Shown here: one piece after another, positions 56,794 to 64,000 of the stretch | Position numbering within the stretch: position 1 is the first letter of the stretch | Layout: each line of letters begins with the position of its first letter | Source of the DNA: Leisingera sp. SS27 | GTDB taxonomy: Bacteria > Pseudomonadota > Alphaproteobacteria > Rhodobacterales > Rhodobacteraceae | DNA length: 64,000 nt | Direction: 5' to 3' | NCBI RefSeq assembly: GCF_028368855.1 | Contig: NZ_JAQNCY010000001.1 | Span: 806,001 to 870,000, forward strand | Translations under genes and position numbers: made by a program | The notes under the pieces: generated by a model | Told to the model about the DNA's origin: nothing | What the model saw: only the letters and a program-made list of their open reading frames with translations | Database searches by the model: none

Positions 56794-57432
56794 TCAATTT
56801 TCCCTTTCACACCGGCCAACGGTGTCTTGCAGGATCGGATCTACAGAACCGGCCCAGTTGGATGGGGCAGCTTCAGAATTCGCGACTTCGACCAATCGGT
56901 CGCCCGCACCAAACCAGTGCTTGCATTCCAAATCCGCCAATACTTTCCGTACAGCTTCAGGACCGAACCCCTTTCTTTGCGGCAGTTCCGGCACTTCTTC
57001 TGCACTTGGCATCAGACACCGTGCAAGTGCGGCCTTGGCGGCAACCCGCTGCGCAAGCGCCCGGCCATTCTTCAACCGTTCTTCATCCGGCTGGGTCGCG
57101 CCATTGCGCATCAGATCCATCAGTTTCAGCGACTCAGCAGAGTAGTCCGTAAGCATCACCAAGAAGCCAGTTGCCTCCAACGTGACGCCAGACATTGGCC
57201 ACTCATTATGCCAATCACCCTTTTCTGCCGCTCCAAATACCGCCGCATCCAAAGCTGTATGCCCCTCGTTTGCCAGGGACGTCACGCTAGTAAACTCCGA
57301 AGAGCACTGGCTGGCCGCAAAATCGCGAACCGCGGACATTGCCTGCGCGACAGAGGGCTGCCCGGCCGTCGATGGCTGCGCTGCCATGGCCAGAACGCCG
57401 GCAGCAAGAAGATATGAAACCTTCTTTTTCAA
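56794..57432 (-). CDS. Exported unknown protein between nuoH and nuoI (TTG start)
   Basis: 212 aa from TTG 57432 with GGGAGG 5 bases upstream, overlapping the tail of nuoH. Signal peptide (KKKVSYLLAAGVLAMAAQ). Helical mature part with scattered Cys (SQCSSEF, ARCLMPS, LECKHWF, GRCEREN). A+T-richer than neighbours. No known family; co-transcribed with nuo. Function unknown. Confidence 0.7.
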   Translation of the reverse strand: MKKKVSYLLAAGVLAMAAQPSTAGQPSVAQAMSAVRDFAASQCSSEFTSVTSLANEGHTALDAAVFGAAEKGDWHNEWPMSGVTLEATGFLVMLTDYSAESLKLMDLMRNGATQPDEERLKNGRALAQRVAAKAALARCLMPSAEEVPELPQRKGFGPEAVRKVLADLECKHWFGAGDRLVEVANSEAAPSNWAGSVDPILQDTVGRCEREN

Positions 57433-57433
57433 G

Positions 57434-58471
57434 TTAGCCTCCCACGGTCCAACGGGCAAAGATGCCCCAGAACCAGTCAAATTTTGCAGCAAAGGACACG
57501 AAAACCACCCAGGCCAGCGAGAACGGCAGGAACACTTTCCAGCCCAGGCGCATCAGCTGGTCGTAGCGGTAGCGCGGGGTGATCGCCTTCACCATTGCGA
57601 AGAGGAAGAAGAAGAACGCCATCTTGGCAACCATCCACAGGACGCCGTCGGGCAGGCCCGGGATTGGGGACAGCCAGCCGCCGAAGAACAGCAGGGTTGT
57701 CAGCGCGCACATCAGGAAGATGGCGATGTATTCCCCGGCCATGAACAAGAGGAACGGCGTTGCCGAATATTCAACCTGGTAGCCCGCCACCAGCTCTGAT
57801 TCCGCTTCCGGCAGGTCAAACGGCGGCCGGTTGGTTTCCGCTAGCGCCGAAATGAAGAACAGGAAGACCATCGGGAAATGCGGGATCCAGTACCAGTTCA
57901 ACAGGCCCAGATCGCCGTCCTGCGCACGTACAATGTCCCCGAAGTTCATCGAACCGGTTGAGATGATTACACCGATGATGATCAGGCCGATGGAAACCTC
58001 GTAGGAGATCATCTGTGCGGCGGACCGCAGCGAGCCCAGGAACGGGTATTTCGAGTTAGACGCCCAGCCGCCCATGATCACGCCGTAGACCTCCAGCGAG
58101 GAGACCGCGAAGACGTAAAGGATGGCAACATTGATGTCCGACAGGACCCAGCCGTCGTTGAAGGGGATCACAGCCCAGGCGATCATCGCCAGCACGAAGG
58201 AGGTCATCGGCGCCAGGATGAAGACGGTGCGGTCGGCACCGGCCGGGATCACCACCTCCTTGACTACGTATTTCAGCGCGTCGGCCACCGATTGCAGCAG
58301 GCCGTAGACGCCCACCACGTTCGGGCCCCGGCGCATCTGGACCGCGGCCCAGATCTTTCGGTCCCCGTAGACGAGGAACAGGAGCGAGATCATCACAAAG
58401 GCAACAACTGCAAGCACTTGCGCCAGGATCAGAACAGCGATGCCGCCTGGAGTGGTAAAGAAATCAGCCAT
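57434..58471 (-). CDS. nuoH: NADH-quinone oxidoreductase subunit H
   Basis: 345 aa, eight helices, forms the quinone chamber with Nuo[32 protein letters not shown] and the C-terminal [13 protein letters not shown] are characteristic. Six bases after the small lipoprotein stop. Complete. Confidence 0.97.
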   Translation of the reverse strand: MADFFTTPGGIAVLILAQVLAVVAFVMISLLFLVYGDRKIWAAVQMRRGPNVVGVYGLLQSVADALKYVVKEVVIPAGADRTVFILAPMTSFVLAMIAWAVIPFNDGWVLSDINVAILYVFAVSSLEVYGVIMGGWASNSKYPFLGSLRSAAQMISYEVSIGLIIIGVIISTGSMNFGDIVRAQDGDLGLLNWYWIPHFPMVFLFFISALAETNRPPFDLPEAESELVAGYQVEYSATPFLLFMAGEYIAIFLMCALTTLLFFGGWLSPIPGLPDGVLWMVAKMAFFFFLFAMVKAITPRYRYDQLMRLGWKVFLPFSLAWVVFVSFAAKFDWFWGIFARWTVGG

Positions 58472-58477
58472 AGGTCC

Positions 58478-58864
58478 TCACACCGTGGGTATTCCGTTTG
58501 CCGCGCAATCCGCAACCGCGACATCAGCGTCGATGGTGCGCAGCCCGCGCGGCAGAGAGGGCGAAATCAGGTAAACCGCATCCGCGGAAGATTTGCCCCC
58601 AGCCTGTGTCAAAGTTGTGCGCACATGGCGCGCAAATCCGTAACCCCGGATCAGCGCGTATTGCGCGGCGGCGCATTCCGCATAGTTCTCAATGTCTTCC
58701 GGCGCGGCGGCACCGCGCATGGAGACGTGAAATTGCACCAGATCGCCCTCCAGCAGGCTGGTTTCCACCCCTTCGTAAACCGGGACGGGCCGCTCGCCTC
58801 CGCTGCCAGGCGCCATTGCGCAGGCGGCCAGCAGAAAGGGCGTTATGAGGGCGAGGCGGATCAT
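58478..58864 (-). CDS. Small lipoprotein between nuoG and nuoH
   Basis: 128 aa with lipobox LLAAC (about residue 15). Overlaps the nuoG stop by four bases (ATGA), so it is translationally coupled. Mature part beta-rich with three Cys. Conserved in related nuo operons as an unknown; no assigned activity. Confidence 0.75.
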   Translation of the reverse strand: MIRLALITPFLLAACAMAPGSGGERPVPVYEGVETSLLEGDLVQFHVSMRGAAAPEDIENYAECAAAQYALIRGYGFARHVRTTLTQAGGKSSADAVYLISPSLPRGLRTIDADVAVADCAANGIPTV

Positions 58865-60879
58865 TCGGCGGCCATTGCCTCGCTTCCGCGGGCTTTCACG
58901 CCAGCCGACAGTTCCGCCATCAGCTGGGATGCGCGGGCGATCGGGTTGGTCAGGTAGAAGTCCTTGATCGCAGGCAGGAAGTCGGCGTTGCCGAGTTTGT
59001 CCCGCTCCAGCGGCTCGCCGTCCTTTTCGGCCACTTCGTCGATCCGGGCCAGATGCGGAACTTCGGCGACCAGCGCCTGGCGCAGCTGCGCCAGCGAGTC
59101 ATAGCCCAGCTGAGCACCGGCTTCGGCGCTGAGCGCGCGCAGGATCGCCCAGTTTTCCTTGGCCTCACCCGGCGCAAAGGCTGCGCGCATCGCCAGCTGC
59201 GGGCGGCCTTCGGTGTTCACGAACAGGCCGTTTTCCTCGGTATAGGCGGCGCCCGGCAGGATCACGTCGGCACGGTGCGCGCCGCGGTCGCCGTGGCTGC
59301 CCTGGTAGATCACAAAGGCGCCCGCATCGATTTCCACCTCGTCAGCGCCAAGGTTGTAGATCACCTCTGCCCCGTCGATGGCGGCGGCCATGCCGCCTTC
59401 GGTCACAGCGCCGATGTCCATTGCACCAACGCGGGAGGCGGCGGTGTGCAGCACCATCAGCTTGGAACCGGTATCAGCAGCCAGCTTCTGCGCGGCAGCC
59501 AGAACCGCCAGGCCGTCTGCCTCGCGCAGGGCGCCCTGCCCCACGATCACAACGGAGGGCGCATCTTTGACGGCGCCGTAGTCCTTGTCCAGCAGGCTCT
59601 CCAGCGCAGCGCGGCCGGTGCCGACGTGGGCGTATTCATAGGTCAGGTCTGCCGGCTGGCCGACCAGGCCCACTTGCGCGCCGGACAGCCATGCCTTGCG
59701 GATGCGGGCGTTCAGAACCGGCGCTTCGTCGCGCGGGTTGGTACCGATCAGCTGGATGAACTTGGCGCTGTCGATGTCTTCGATGGTGGCGGTGCCCGCA
59801 TAGCCTGCGCGGTTGCCGATCGGCAGGCGAGCGTTGTCAGTGCGGCATTCAACCTTGCCGCCCAGCCCCTCAACCAGCTGCTTCAGCGCAAAGGCTGCCT
59901 CAACCGGAGCCAGGTCGCCGATCAGGCCCGCAACCTTCTTGCCCTTCATGGCCGCAGCGGCGGCAGACAGAGCCTCGGCCCAGGTGGCAGGCTTCAGCTT
60001 GCCATCGACGCGCACATAAGGGCGGTCAAGGCGCTGGCGGCGCAGTCCGTCCCAGACAAAGCGGGTCTTGTCGCTGATCCACTCCTCGTTCACGCCGTCA
60101 TGGTTGCGCGGCAGGACCCGCATCACTTCGCGGCCTTTGGTGTCGACACGGATGTTCGAGCCAAGCGCGTCCATCACGTCGATGGTTTCGGTCTTGGTCA
60201 GCTCCCACGGGCGGGCGGTGAACGCATAAGGCTTCGACGTCAGCGCGCCCACCGGGCAGAGGTCGATGATGTTGCCCTGCAGGTTCGATTGCAGCGTCTG
60301 GTTCAGATAGGAGGTGATCTCCGCATCCTCGCCGCGCCCGGTCTGGCCCATCTGGGTGATGCCTGCGACCTCAGTGGTGAAGCGCACGCAGCGGGTACAG
60401 GAGATGCAGCGGGTCATGGTGGTGGAAACCAGCGGACCGAGGTCCAGATCGTCCACCGCGCGCTTGGCTTCCTTGAAGCGGCTGCCCGACAGGCCATAGG
60501 CCATCGCCTGGTCCTGCAGGTCGCATTCGCCGCCCTGGTCGCAGATCGGGCAATCCAGCGGATGGTTGATCAGCATGAATTCCATCACGCCTTCGCGGGC
60601 CTTTTTGACCATCGGCGAGTTGGTCTTGACCTGCGGCGCCTGGCCTTCGGGGCCGGGGCGCAGGTCACGCACCTGCATGGCGCAGGAGGCAGCAGGCTTC
60701 GGCGGGCCGCCGACAACCTCAACCAGGCACATGCGGCAGTTGCCGGCAATCGACAGCCGCTCATGGTAGCAGAAGCGCGGGATCTCGACGCCGGCCTCCT
60801 CACAGGCCTGGATCAGGGTCATTGCCCCATCCACCTCGATCTCGGTTCCGTCAATGTTGATCTTGCGGAGGTCAGACAT
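58861..60879 (-). CDS. nuoG: NADH-quinone oxidoreductase subunit G
   Basis: 672 aa, the short alphaproteobacterial/mitochondrial form. N-terminal 2Fe-2S CRMCLVEV, then [20 protein letters not shown] and [10 protein letters not shown] ligands for other clusters, followed by a degenerate molybdopterin-type domain. Peripheral electron-input arm of complex I. Complete. Confidence 0.97.
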   Translation of the reverse strand: MSDLRKINIDGTEIEVDGAMTLIQACEEAGVEIPRFCYHERLSIAGNCRMCLVEVVGGPPKPAASCAMQVRDLRPGPEGQAPQVKTNSPMVKKAREGVMEFMLINHPLDCPICDQGGECDLQDQAMAYGLSGSRFKEAKRAVDDLDLGPLVSTTMTRCISCTRCVRFTTEVAGITQMGQTGRGEDAEITSYLNQTLQSNLQGNIIDLCPVGALTSKPYAFTARPWELTKTETIDVMDALGSNIRVDTKGREVMRVLPRNHDGVNEEWISDKTRFVWDGLRRQRLDRPYVRVDGKLKPATWAEALSAAAAAMKGKKVAGLIGDLAPVEAAFALKQLVEGLGGKVECRTDNARLPIGNRAGYAGTATIEDIDSAKFIQLIGTNPRDEAPVLNARIRKAWLSGAQVGLVGQPADLTYEYAHVGTGRAALESLLDKDYGAVKDAPSVVIVGQGALREADGLAVLAAAQKLAADTGSKLMVLHTAASRVGAMDIGAVTEGGMAAAIDGAEVIYNLGADEVEIDAGAFVIYQGSHGDRGAHRADVILPGAAYTEENGLFVNTEGRPQLAMRAAFAPGEAKENWAILRALSAEAGAQLGYDSLAQLRQALVAEVPHLARIDEVAEKDGEPLERDKLGNADFLPAIKDFYLTNPIARASQLMAELSAGVKARGSEAMAAE

Positions 60880-60882
60880 GGT

Positions 60883-61287
60883 CTATTTCGCCCTCAGTAA
60901 CACGCCGATCGCGCTGTTTTTCTCAATTTCTGCGCGGCCATAGGCGCAGAATGTTTCGGGTTCGCCGTAGTCAACGCCGTTCTGCGCCAGGAGATGTTCC
61001 CCCTTGGCGCGCATCCGGGCCTTTTCGGCATCAGATTCGATGTAGCTGCGGATTTCCGAGTCCGAGTACCCCAGCGCGTTTGCGCGCGCTTTGAGCCGGC
61101 GCAACTCGCCCAGCCCTTTCAGGTAACGCGGGGAAATATCGTCGCAGTAGTCCGAGACTTCCTTGGCAACGGCAACGGCAAACAGGGGGTCTTCGATTTC
61201 CTGCACATCACGCAGTGATGGTTTGGCCAGCGCTGCGGCAGGCAGGGCAACAACAGTGGACAGAACAGCGGCAATCAGGGCACGCAT
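60883..61287 (-). CDS. DUF5333 exported protein
   Basis: 134 aa from 61287. Signal peptide (ALIAAVLSTVVALPAAALA), then helical mature part (VAVAKEVSDYCDDISPRYLKG) with an F-C-A-Y-G motif. Found in nuo operons of Rhodobacteraceae; function unknown. Three bases before nuoG. Confidence 0.75.
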   Translation of the reverse strand: MRALIAAVLSTVVALPAAALAKPSLRDVQEIEDPLFAVAVAKEVSDYCDDISPRYLKGLGELRRLKARANALGYSDSEIRSYIESDAEKARMRAKGEHLLAQNGVDYGEPETFCAYGRAEIEKNSAIGVLLRAK

Positions 61288-61388
61288 GGCATGGGTCTCC
61301 TTCAGTTTCGAAGCCCCCATGCGCAGGCGCGCGCTGCTGCTATGCAATAGCAGCCGGACCGTAAGGCCCTGATATGCCGGAAATCCGC

Positions 61389-61748
61389 TCACGGGGTGCA
61401 GGTCCCCTGGAACACAGCGCGGCCATCGGTGATGGTCAGCGGGGTCTCCTCGTCGCGCGGGTCGTTGGCCCAGTCAATCTTTGAGGACCCGTAGGTGGTC
61501 ACGCAGTAGGTGGTGCCGCCATGGGCCGCCGCTTCCCGCGCGCCTTTGACCGAACGCTCAACGCCCTTGATGTCGATCTGGAACACTGCGGGGTTTGTCT
61601 TCTTGTCGATGGGCTTGGCCTTCGCCTTGAACGCCACGCCGTCGTACAGCTCGCGGTTCTTGTTGGTCGTGGAGGTGCCGCAGGCCGAAACCAGCGCCAG
61701 AGCCGCCAGGCAGGCCGCAGGCACGGCCATCCGGTATGTCTTCATCAT
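61389..61748 (-). CDS. Small lipoprotein in nuo operon
   Basis: 119 aa from tandem ATGs (61748 or 61745). Lipobox ALVSAC (about residues 18-23). Mature region with TTYCVTTYG and GTCTP Cys pair. No family recognised. Sits between the MAPEG-family and DUF5333 genes. Membrane-anchored, facing the periplasm. Confidence 0.7.
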   Translation of the reverse strand: MMKTYRMAVPAACLAALALVSACGTSTTNKNRELYDGVAFKAKAKPIDKKTNPAVFQIDIKGVERSVKGAREAAAHGGTTYCVTTYGSSKIDWANDPRDEETPLTITDGRAVFQGTCTP

Positions 61749-61750
61749 GC

Positions 61751-62167
61751 TCAAAATACTGCCGCCAATGCCAGGATCGCCAGACCCGCCATGCAGGCCC
61801 AGCCGAGAACGTAAAAAACAGAGCGTGGACCGCTGTGCGGTTTGCCGATGCCCTGCAGGTGAATGAAAATCATGACGACCCGCGCCGCCAGCGCCAGCGA
61901 GGCCAGCAGGTTCACCCAGAACGGCGCCGCGCCTGCCAGGATTGCAACCAGTGTCACGGTCAGGAAGGCCGGCAGCGTCTCGCAGCCGTTCAAATAGGCC
62001 CGGTTCAGCCGGTAGGCCTTGTCCGCATAATCCTGCTGCGGCGTGGCGCCCGGAGCGAGGCCCGCCTTCTGCTTGGCCAGCGCCGAAAACGGCGACAGCG
62101 CCAGGGTGATCAGGGTAAAGATCACCAGCGCAGCCAAGGCGTGGGAATATGCGTCGAAGGCTTCCAT
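61751..62167 (-). CDS. MAPEG-family membrane protein
   Basis: 138 aa with about four helices. NRAYLNGCETLPAFL resembles the MAPEG signature (N-x-x-E-x-x-P), and helix spacing is typical. Family members include glutathione- or eicosanoid-linked enzymes, but many bacterial ones are uncharacterised. Three bases after nuoF. Confidence 0.85.
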   Translation of the reverse strand: MEAFDAYSHALAALVIFTLITLALSPFSALAKQKAGLAPGATPQQDYADKAYRLNRAYLNGCETLPAFLTVTLVAILAGAAPFWVNLLASLALAARVVMIFIHLQGIGKPHSGPRSVFYVLGWACMAGLAILALAAVF

Positions 62168-62170
62168 CAG

Positions 62171-63469
62171 TTATTCCGCCGCCATCGCGCCCATGCGGCC
62201 GGTCTTTTGGGCCTTGATGCGGTCCTCGATTTCCTCGCGGAAGTTCTTGATCAGACCCTGGATCGGCCAGGCCGCCGCATCGCCGAGCGCGCAAATGGTG
62301 TGGCCCTCGACCTGTTTGGTCACGTCCCACAGCATGTCGATTTCTTCCAGCTCGGCCTCGCCCTTCACCAGGCGGTCCATCACGCGCATCATCCAGCCGG
62401 TGCCTTCGCGGCAGGGTGTGCACTGGCCGCAGCTTTCGTGCTTGTAGAACTTGGACAGTCGCCAGATCGCCTTGATGATGTCGGTCTGCTTGTCCATCAC
62501 GATGACGGCTGCGGTGCCAAGACCGGAGCCCAGTTCGCCGCGCAGGTAGTCGAAGTCCATGATCGCGTCGCGCATATTCTCGCCGCGCACGCACGGGACA
62601 GAGGAGCCGCCGGGGATCACCGCCAGAAGGTTGTCCCAGCCGCCGCGGATGCCGCCGCAATGCTTCTCGATCAGCTCCTCGAACCCGATCGACATCGCTT
62701 CTTCAACGACACAGGGGTTGTTGACGTGGCCGGAGATCGCAAACAGCTTGGTGCCCGCGTTGTTCTGGCGCCCGAAGGAAGCGAACCAGTCGGCGCCGCG
62801 GCGCAGGATGGTCGGAACAACCGCGATGCTCTCCACGTTGTTCACGGTGGTCGGGCAGCCGTAGAGGCCCGCACCTGCCGGGAACGGAGGCTTCATCCGG
62901 GGCATGCCCTTCTTGCCCTCAAGGCTTTCGATCAGCGCGGTTTCCTCGCCGCAGATATAGGCCCCTGCCCCATGGTGCAGGAAGACGTCGAAATCCCAGC
63001 CGGAGCCTGCCGCGTTCTTGCCCAGGAGGCCCTTGTCATAGCATTCGTCGATCGCTGCCTGCAGAGCCTCGCGCTCACGGATATATTCGCCGCGCAGGTA
63101 GATGTAGCAGGTATGCGCGTTCATCGCGAAAGAGGCGATCAGCGCGCCTTCGATCAGCGTGTGCGGATCGTGGCGCATGATTTCGCGGTCCTTGCAGGTG
63201 CCGGGCTCCGATTCATCCGCGTTGATCACCAGATACGCCGGGCGGCCGTCGCTTTCTTTGGGCATGAAGGACCATTTCAGGCCGGTCGGGAAGCCCGCAC
63301 CGCCGCGGCCCCGCAGACCGGAGTCCTTCATGGTCTGAATGATCCAGTCGCGGCCCTTTTCGATGATGCCGGCCGTGCCATCCCAATGGCCGCGCGCCTT
63401 GGCGCCCGCCAGGTTGCGGTCGTGCATCCCGTAAAGGTTGGTAAAGATCCGGTCCTGATCCTTCAGCAT
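62171..63469 (-). CDS. nuoF: NADH-quinone oxidoreductase subunit F
   Basis: 432 aa NADH- and FMN-binding subunit. [13 protein letters not shown] (NADH), [20 protein letters not shown] (FMN) and [11 protein letters not shown] (4Fe-4S N3) are intact. Start at 63469. Downstream of the DUF5337 gene. Complete. Confidence 0.97.
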   Translation of the reverse strand: MLKDQDRIFTNLYGMHDRNLAGAKARGHWDGTAGIIEKGRDWIIQTMKDSGLRGRGGAGFPTGLKWSFMPKESDGRPAYLVINADESEPGTCKDREIMRHDPHTLIEGALIASFAMNAHTCYIYLRGEYIREREALQAAIDECYDKGLLGKNAAGSGWDFDVFLHHGAGAYICGEETALIESLEGKKGMPRMKPPFPAGAGLYGCPTTVNNVESIAVVPTILRRGADWFASFGRQNNAGTKLFAISGHVNNPCVVEEAMSIGFEELIEKHCGGIRGGWDNLLAVIPGGSSVPCVRGENMRDAIMDFDYLRGELGSGLGTAAVIVMDKQTDIIKAIWRLSKFYKHESCGQCTPCREGTGWMMRVMDRLVKGEAELEEIDMLWDVTKQVEGHTICALGDAAAWPIQGLIKNFREEIEDRIKAQKTGRMGAMAAE

Positions 63470-63475
63470 GTGTGC

Positions 63476-63703
63476 CTACCTTTGGCTGTCCCGGCGCATG
63501 CGCCAGAGTTGAAATATGTTGACCAGGGCATAGATCATGCCCGCCAGCGCGGCGAAGTCGAACAAGAGCGCATAGCGCCCCGGCAGCCCCAGCATGGGGC
63601 CGATGAACAGCGAGACCACGATCCACAGCGAAATGGTCCCGGCGATCACCAATGCGATGTGCCGGCCTTTTGCTGCAATGGCCTGATACTGTTCCTTGCT
63701 CAT
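63476..63703 (-). CDS. DUF5337 small membrane protein
   Basis: 75 aa. Two helices (about 16-36 and 44-65) with a basic start (MSKEQYQAIAAKGRH) and end (LWRMRRDSQR). Typical of roseobacter nuo operons between nuoE and nuoF. Function unknown. Confidence 0.8.
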   Translation of the reverse strand: MSKEQYQAIAAKGRHIALVIAGTISLWIVVSLFIGPMLGLPGRYALLFDFAALAGMIYALVNIFQLWRMRRDSQR

Positions 63704-63723
63704 CTGTTCCCTATCACCCGAAG

Positions 63724-63741
63724 GCGGCCCGAACGGGCCGC
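63724..63741. terminator. Intergenic hairpin between nuoE and DUF5337 gene
   Basis: GCGGCCC (63724-63730), GAAC loop, GGGCCGC (63735-63741). Lies between two genes of the same operon, so an attenuator or processing site rather than a full stop. Confidence 0.4.
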
Positions 63742-63747
63742 TTCCGA

Positions 63748-64000
63748 TCAGTCTTCTTTGTCGTCGTAGAGGTGCTCTTCTTTGGCACGCTTCGCAAACT
63801 CGGTCTCGTCACCCACCGAAAGGCGCTTGGCCTGTTCGATCCAGCCATCCCGTTCGATCCGGCCTTTGAACTTGAGCCGGGCATCAACCCAGGCGACCTC
63901 GGCACCGGTCCATTCGGCGATCTGGTCAAAGTGGAAGAAACCCAGTTCGTTCAGCTTTTCTTCCAGCTTGGGACCGACGCCCTTCAGGAGCTTCAAGTCA
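63748..64000 (-). CDS. nuoE: NADH-quinone oxidoreductase subunit E, C-terminal extension (window-edge partial)
   Basis: About 84 codons are open to the window edge. The visible part is not the thioredoxin-like 2Fe-2S domain but the C-terminal helix-hairpin-helix-like extension (LLKGVGPKLEEKLNELG) known from Rhodobacteraceae NuoE, ending in an acidic tail. Assigned from position before nuoF and this extension. The frame continues beyond base 64000. Confidence 0.8.
   Translation of the reverse strand, partial: DLKLLKGVGPKLEEKLNELGFFHFDQIAEWTGAEVAWVDARLKFKGRIERDGWIEQAKRLSVGDETEFAKRAKEEHLYDDKED

Noticed and set aside
59053-63769. Plus-strand frames of more than 600 codons over nuoF/nuoG
   Set aside because: Shadow frames of conserved genes, no ribosome site or known family.

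Overview
The window is a high-G+C alphaproteobacterial chromosome segment. Protein sequences and gene order point to the Rhodobacteraceae (Roseobacter group, close to Leisingera/Phaeobacter/Ruegeria). Supporting signs are the nuo operon carrying interspersed DUF5333/DUF5337 genes, a NuoE with a C-terminal extension, surE-pcm-nlpD next to a DUF815 ATPase, tatABC, a Hint-domain protein, and a palindromic intergenic repeat.

Layout. 1-9.4 kb: 3' end of purF, a DUF2199 protein, a small unknown protein, an SDR, then surE-pcm-nlpD; convergent to these are a DUF815-type ATPase and a barstar-like gene, followed by a class III cyclase and a secreted lectin-like protein. 9.4-20.9 kb: an accessory island. 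An IS5-family (IS427-like) element with TA target duplication (9826-10676) interrupts an unknown gene, and a truncated relative of the same element lies at about 20307-20835. Between them a single minus-strand operon runs from a consensus-like promoter at 20063-20090: a hidden 36-aa secreted peptide, two or three membrane proteins (possibly one frame-broken protein), a periplasmic solute-binding-like protein, a papain-like cysteine peptidase and a 1124-aa protein joining an SGNH hydrolase, a caspase-like domain, an M15-like zinc peptidase and an unknown C-terminal domain. I know of no described system with this composition; it is the main candidate for something new.

21.4-35 kb: core and lifestyle genes: tatABC, an ABM-domain protein, a WYL regulator, a GNAT, an orphan ABC ATPase, an ArsM-like methyltransferase, an SDR-alkC pair, a Hint-domain protein, an Asl1-like glycosidase, a CHASE histidine kinase with its response regulator, and a caspase/discoidin-like secreted protein. 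36.3-38.8 kb: a second, visibly A+T-rich cassette of three plus-strand genes (STAS-GHKL ATPase, DUF4325 STAS-like protein, single-pass membrane protein), a plausible defence or stress switch. 38.9-46 kb: a solitary BrnA-like antitoxin, a hybrid histidine kinase, prfC, a glycosyltransferase, a RhlE-type helicase and a small protein.

46-64 kb: one long minus-strand block, nuoE-F-G-H-I-J-K-L-M-N then birA, coaX and rnj. It encodes respiratory complex I, biotin ligase, pantothenate kinase and RNase J. Eight non-complex-I genes (membrane, lipoprotein, exported or CMD-family) sit between the nuo genes, many translationally coupled through ATGA overlaps. No rRNA, tRNA or CRISPR array was recognised.
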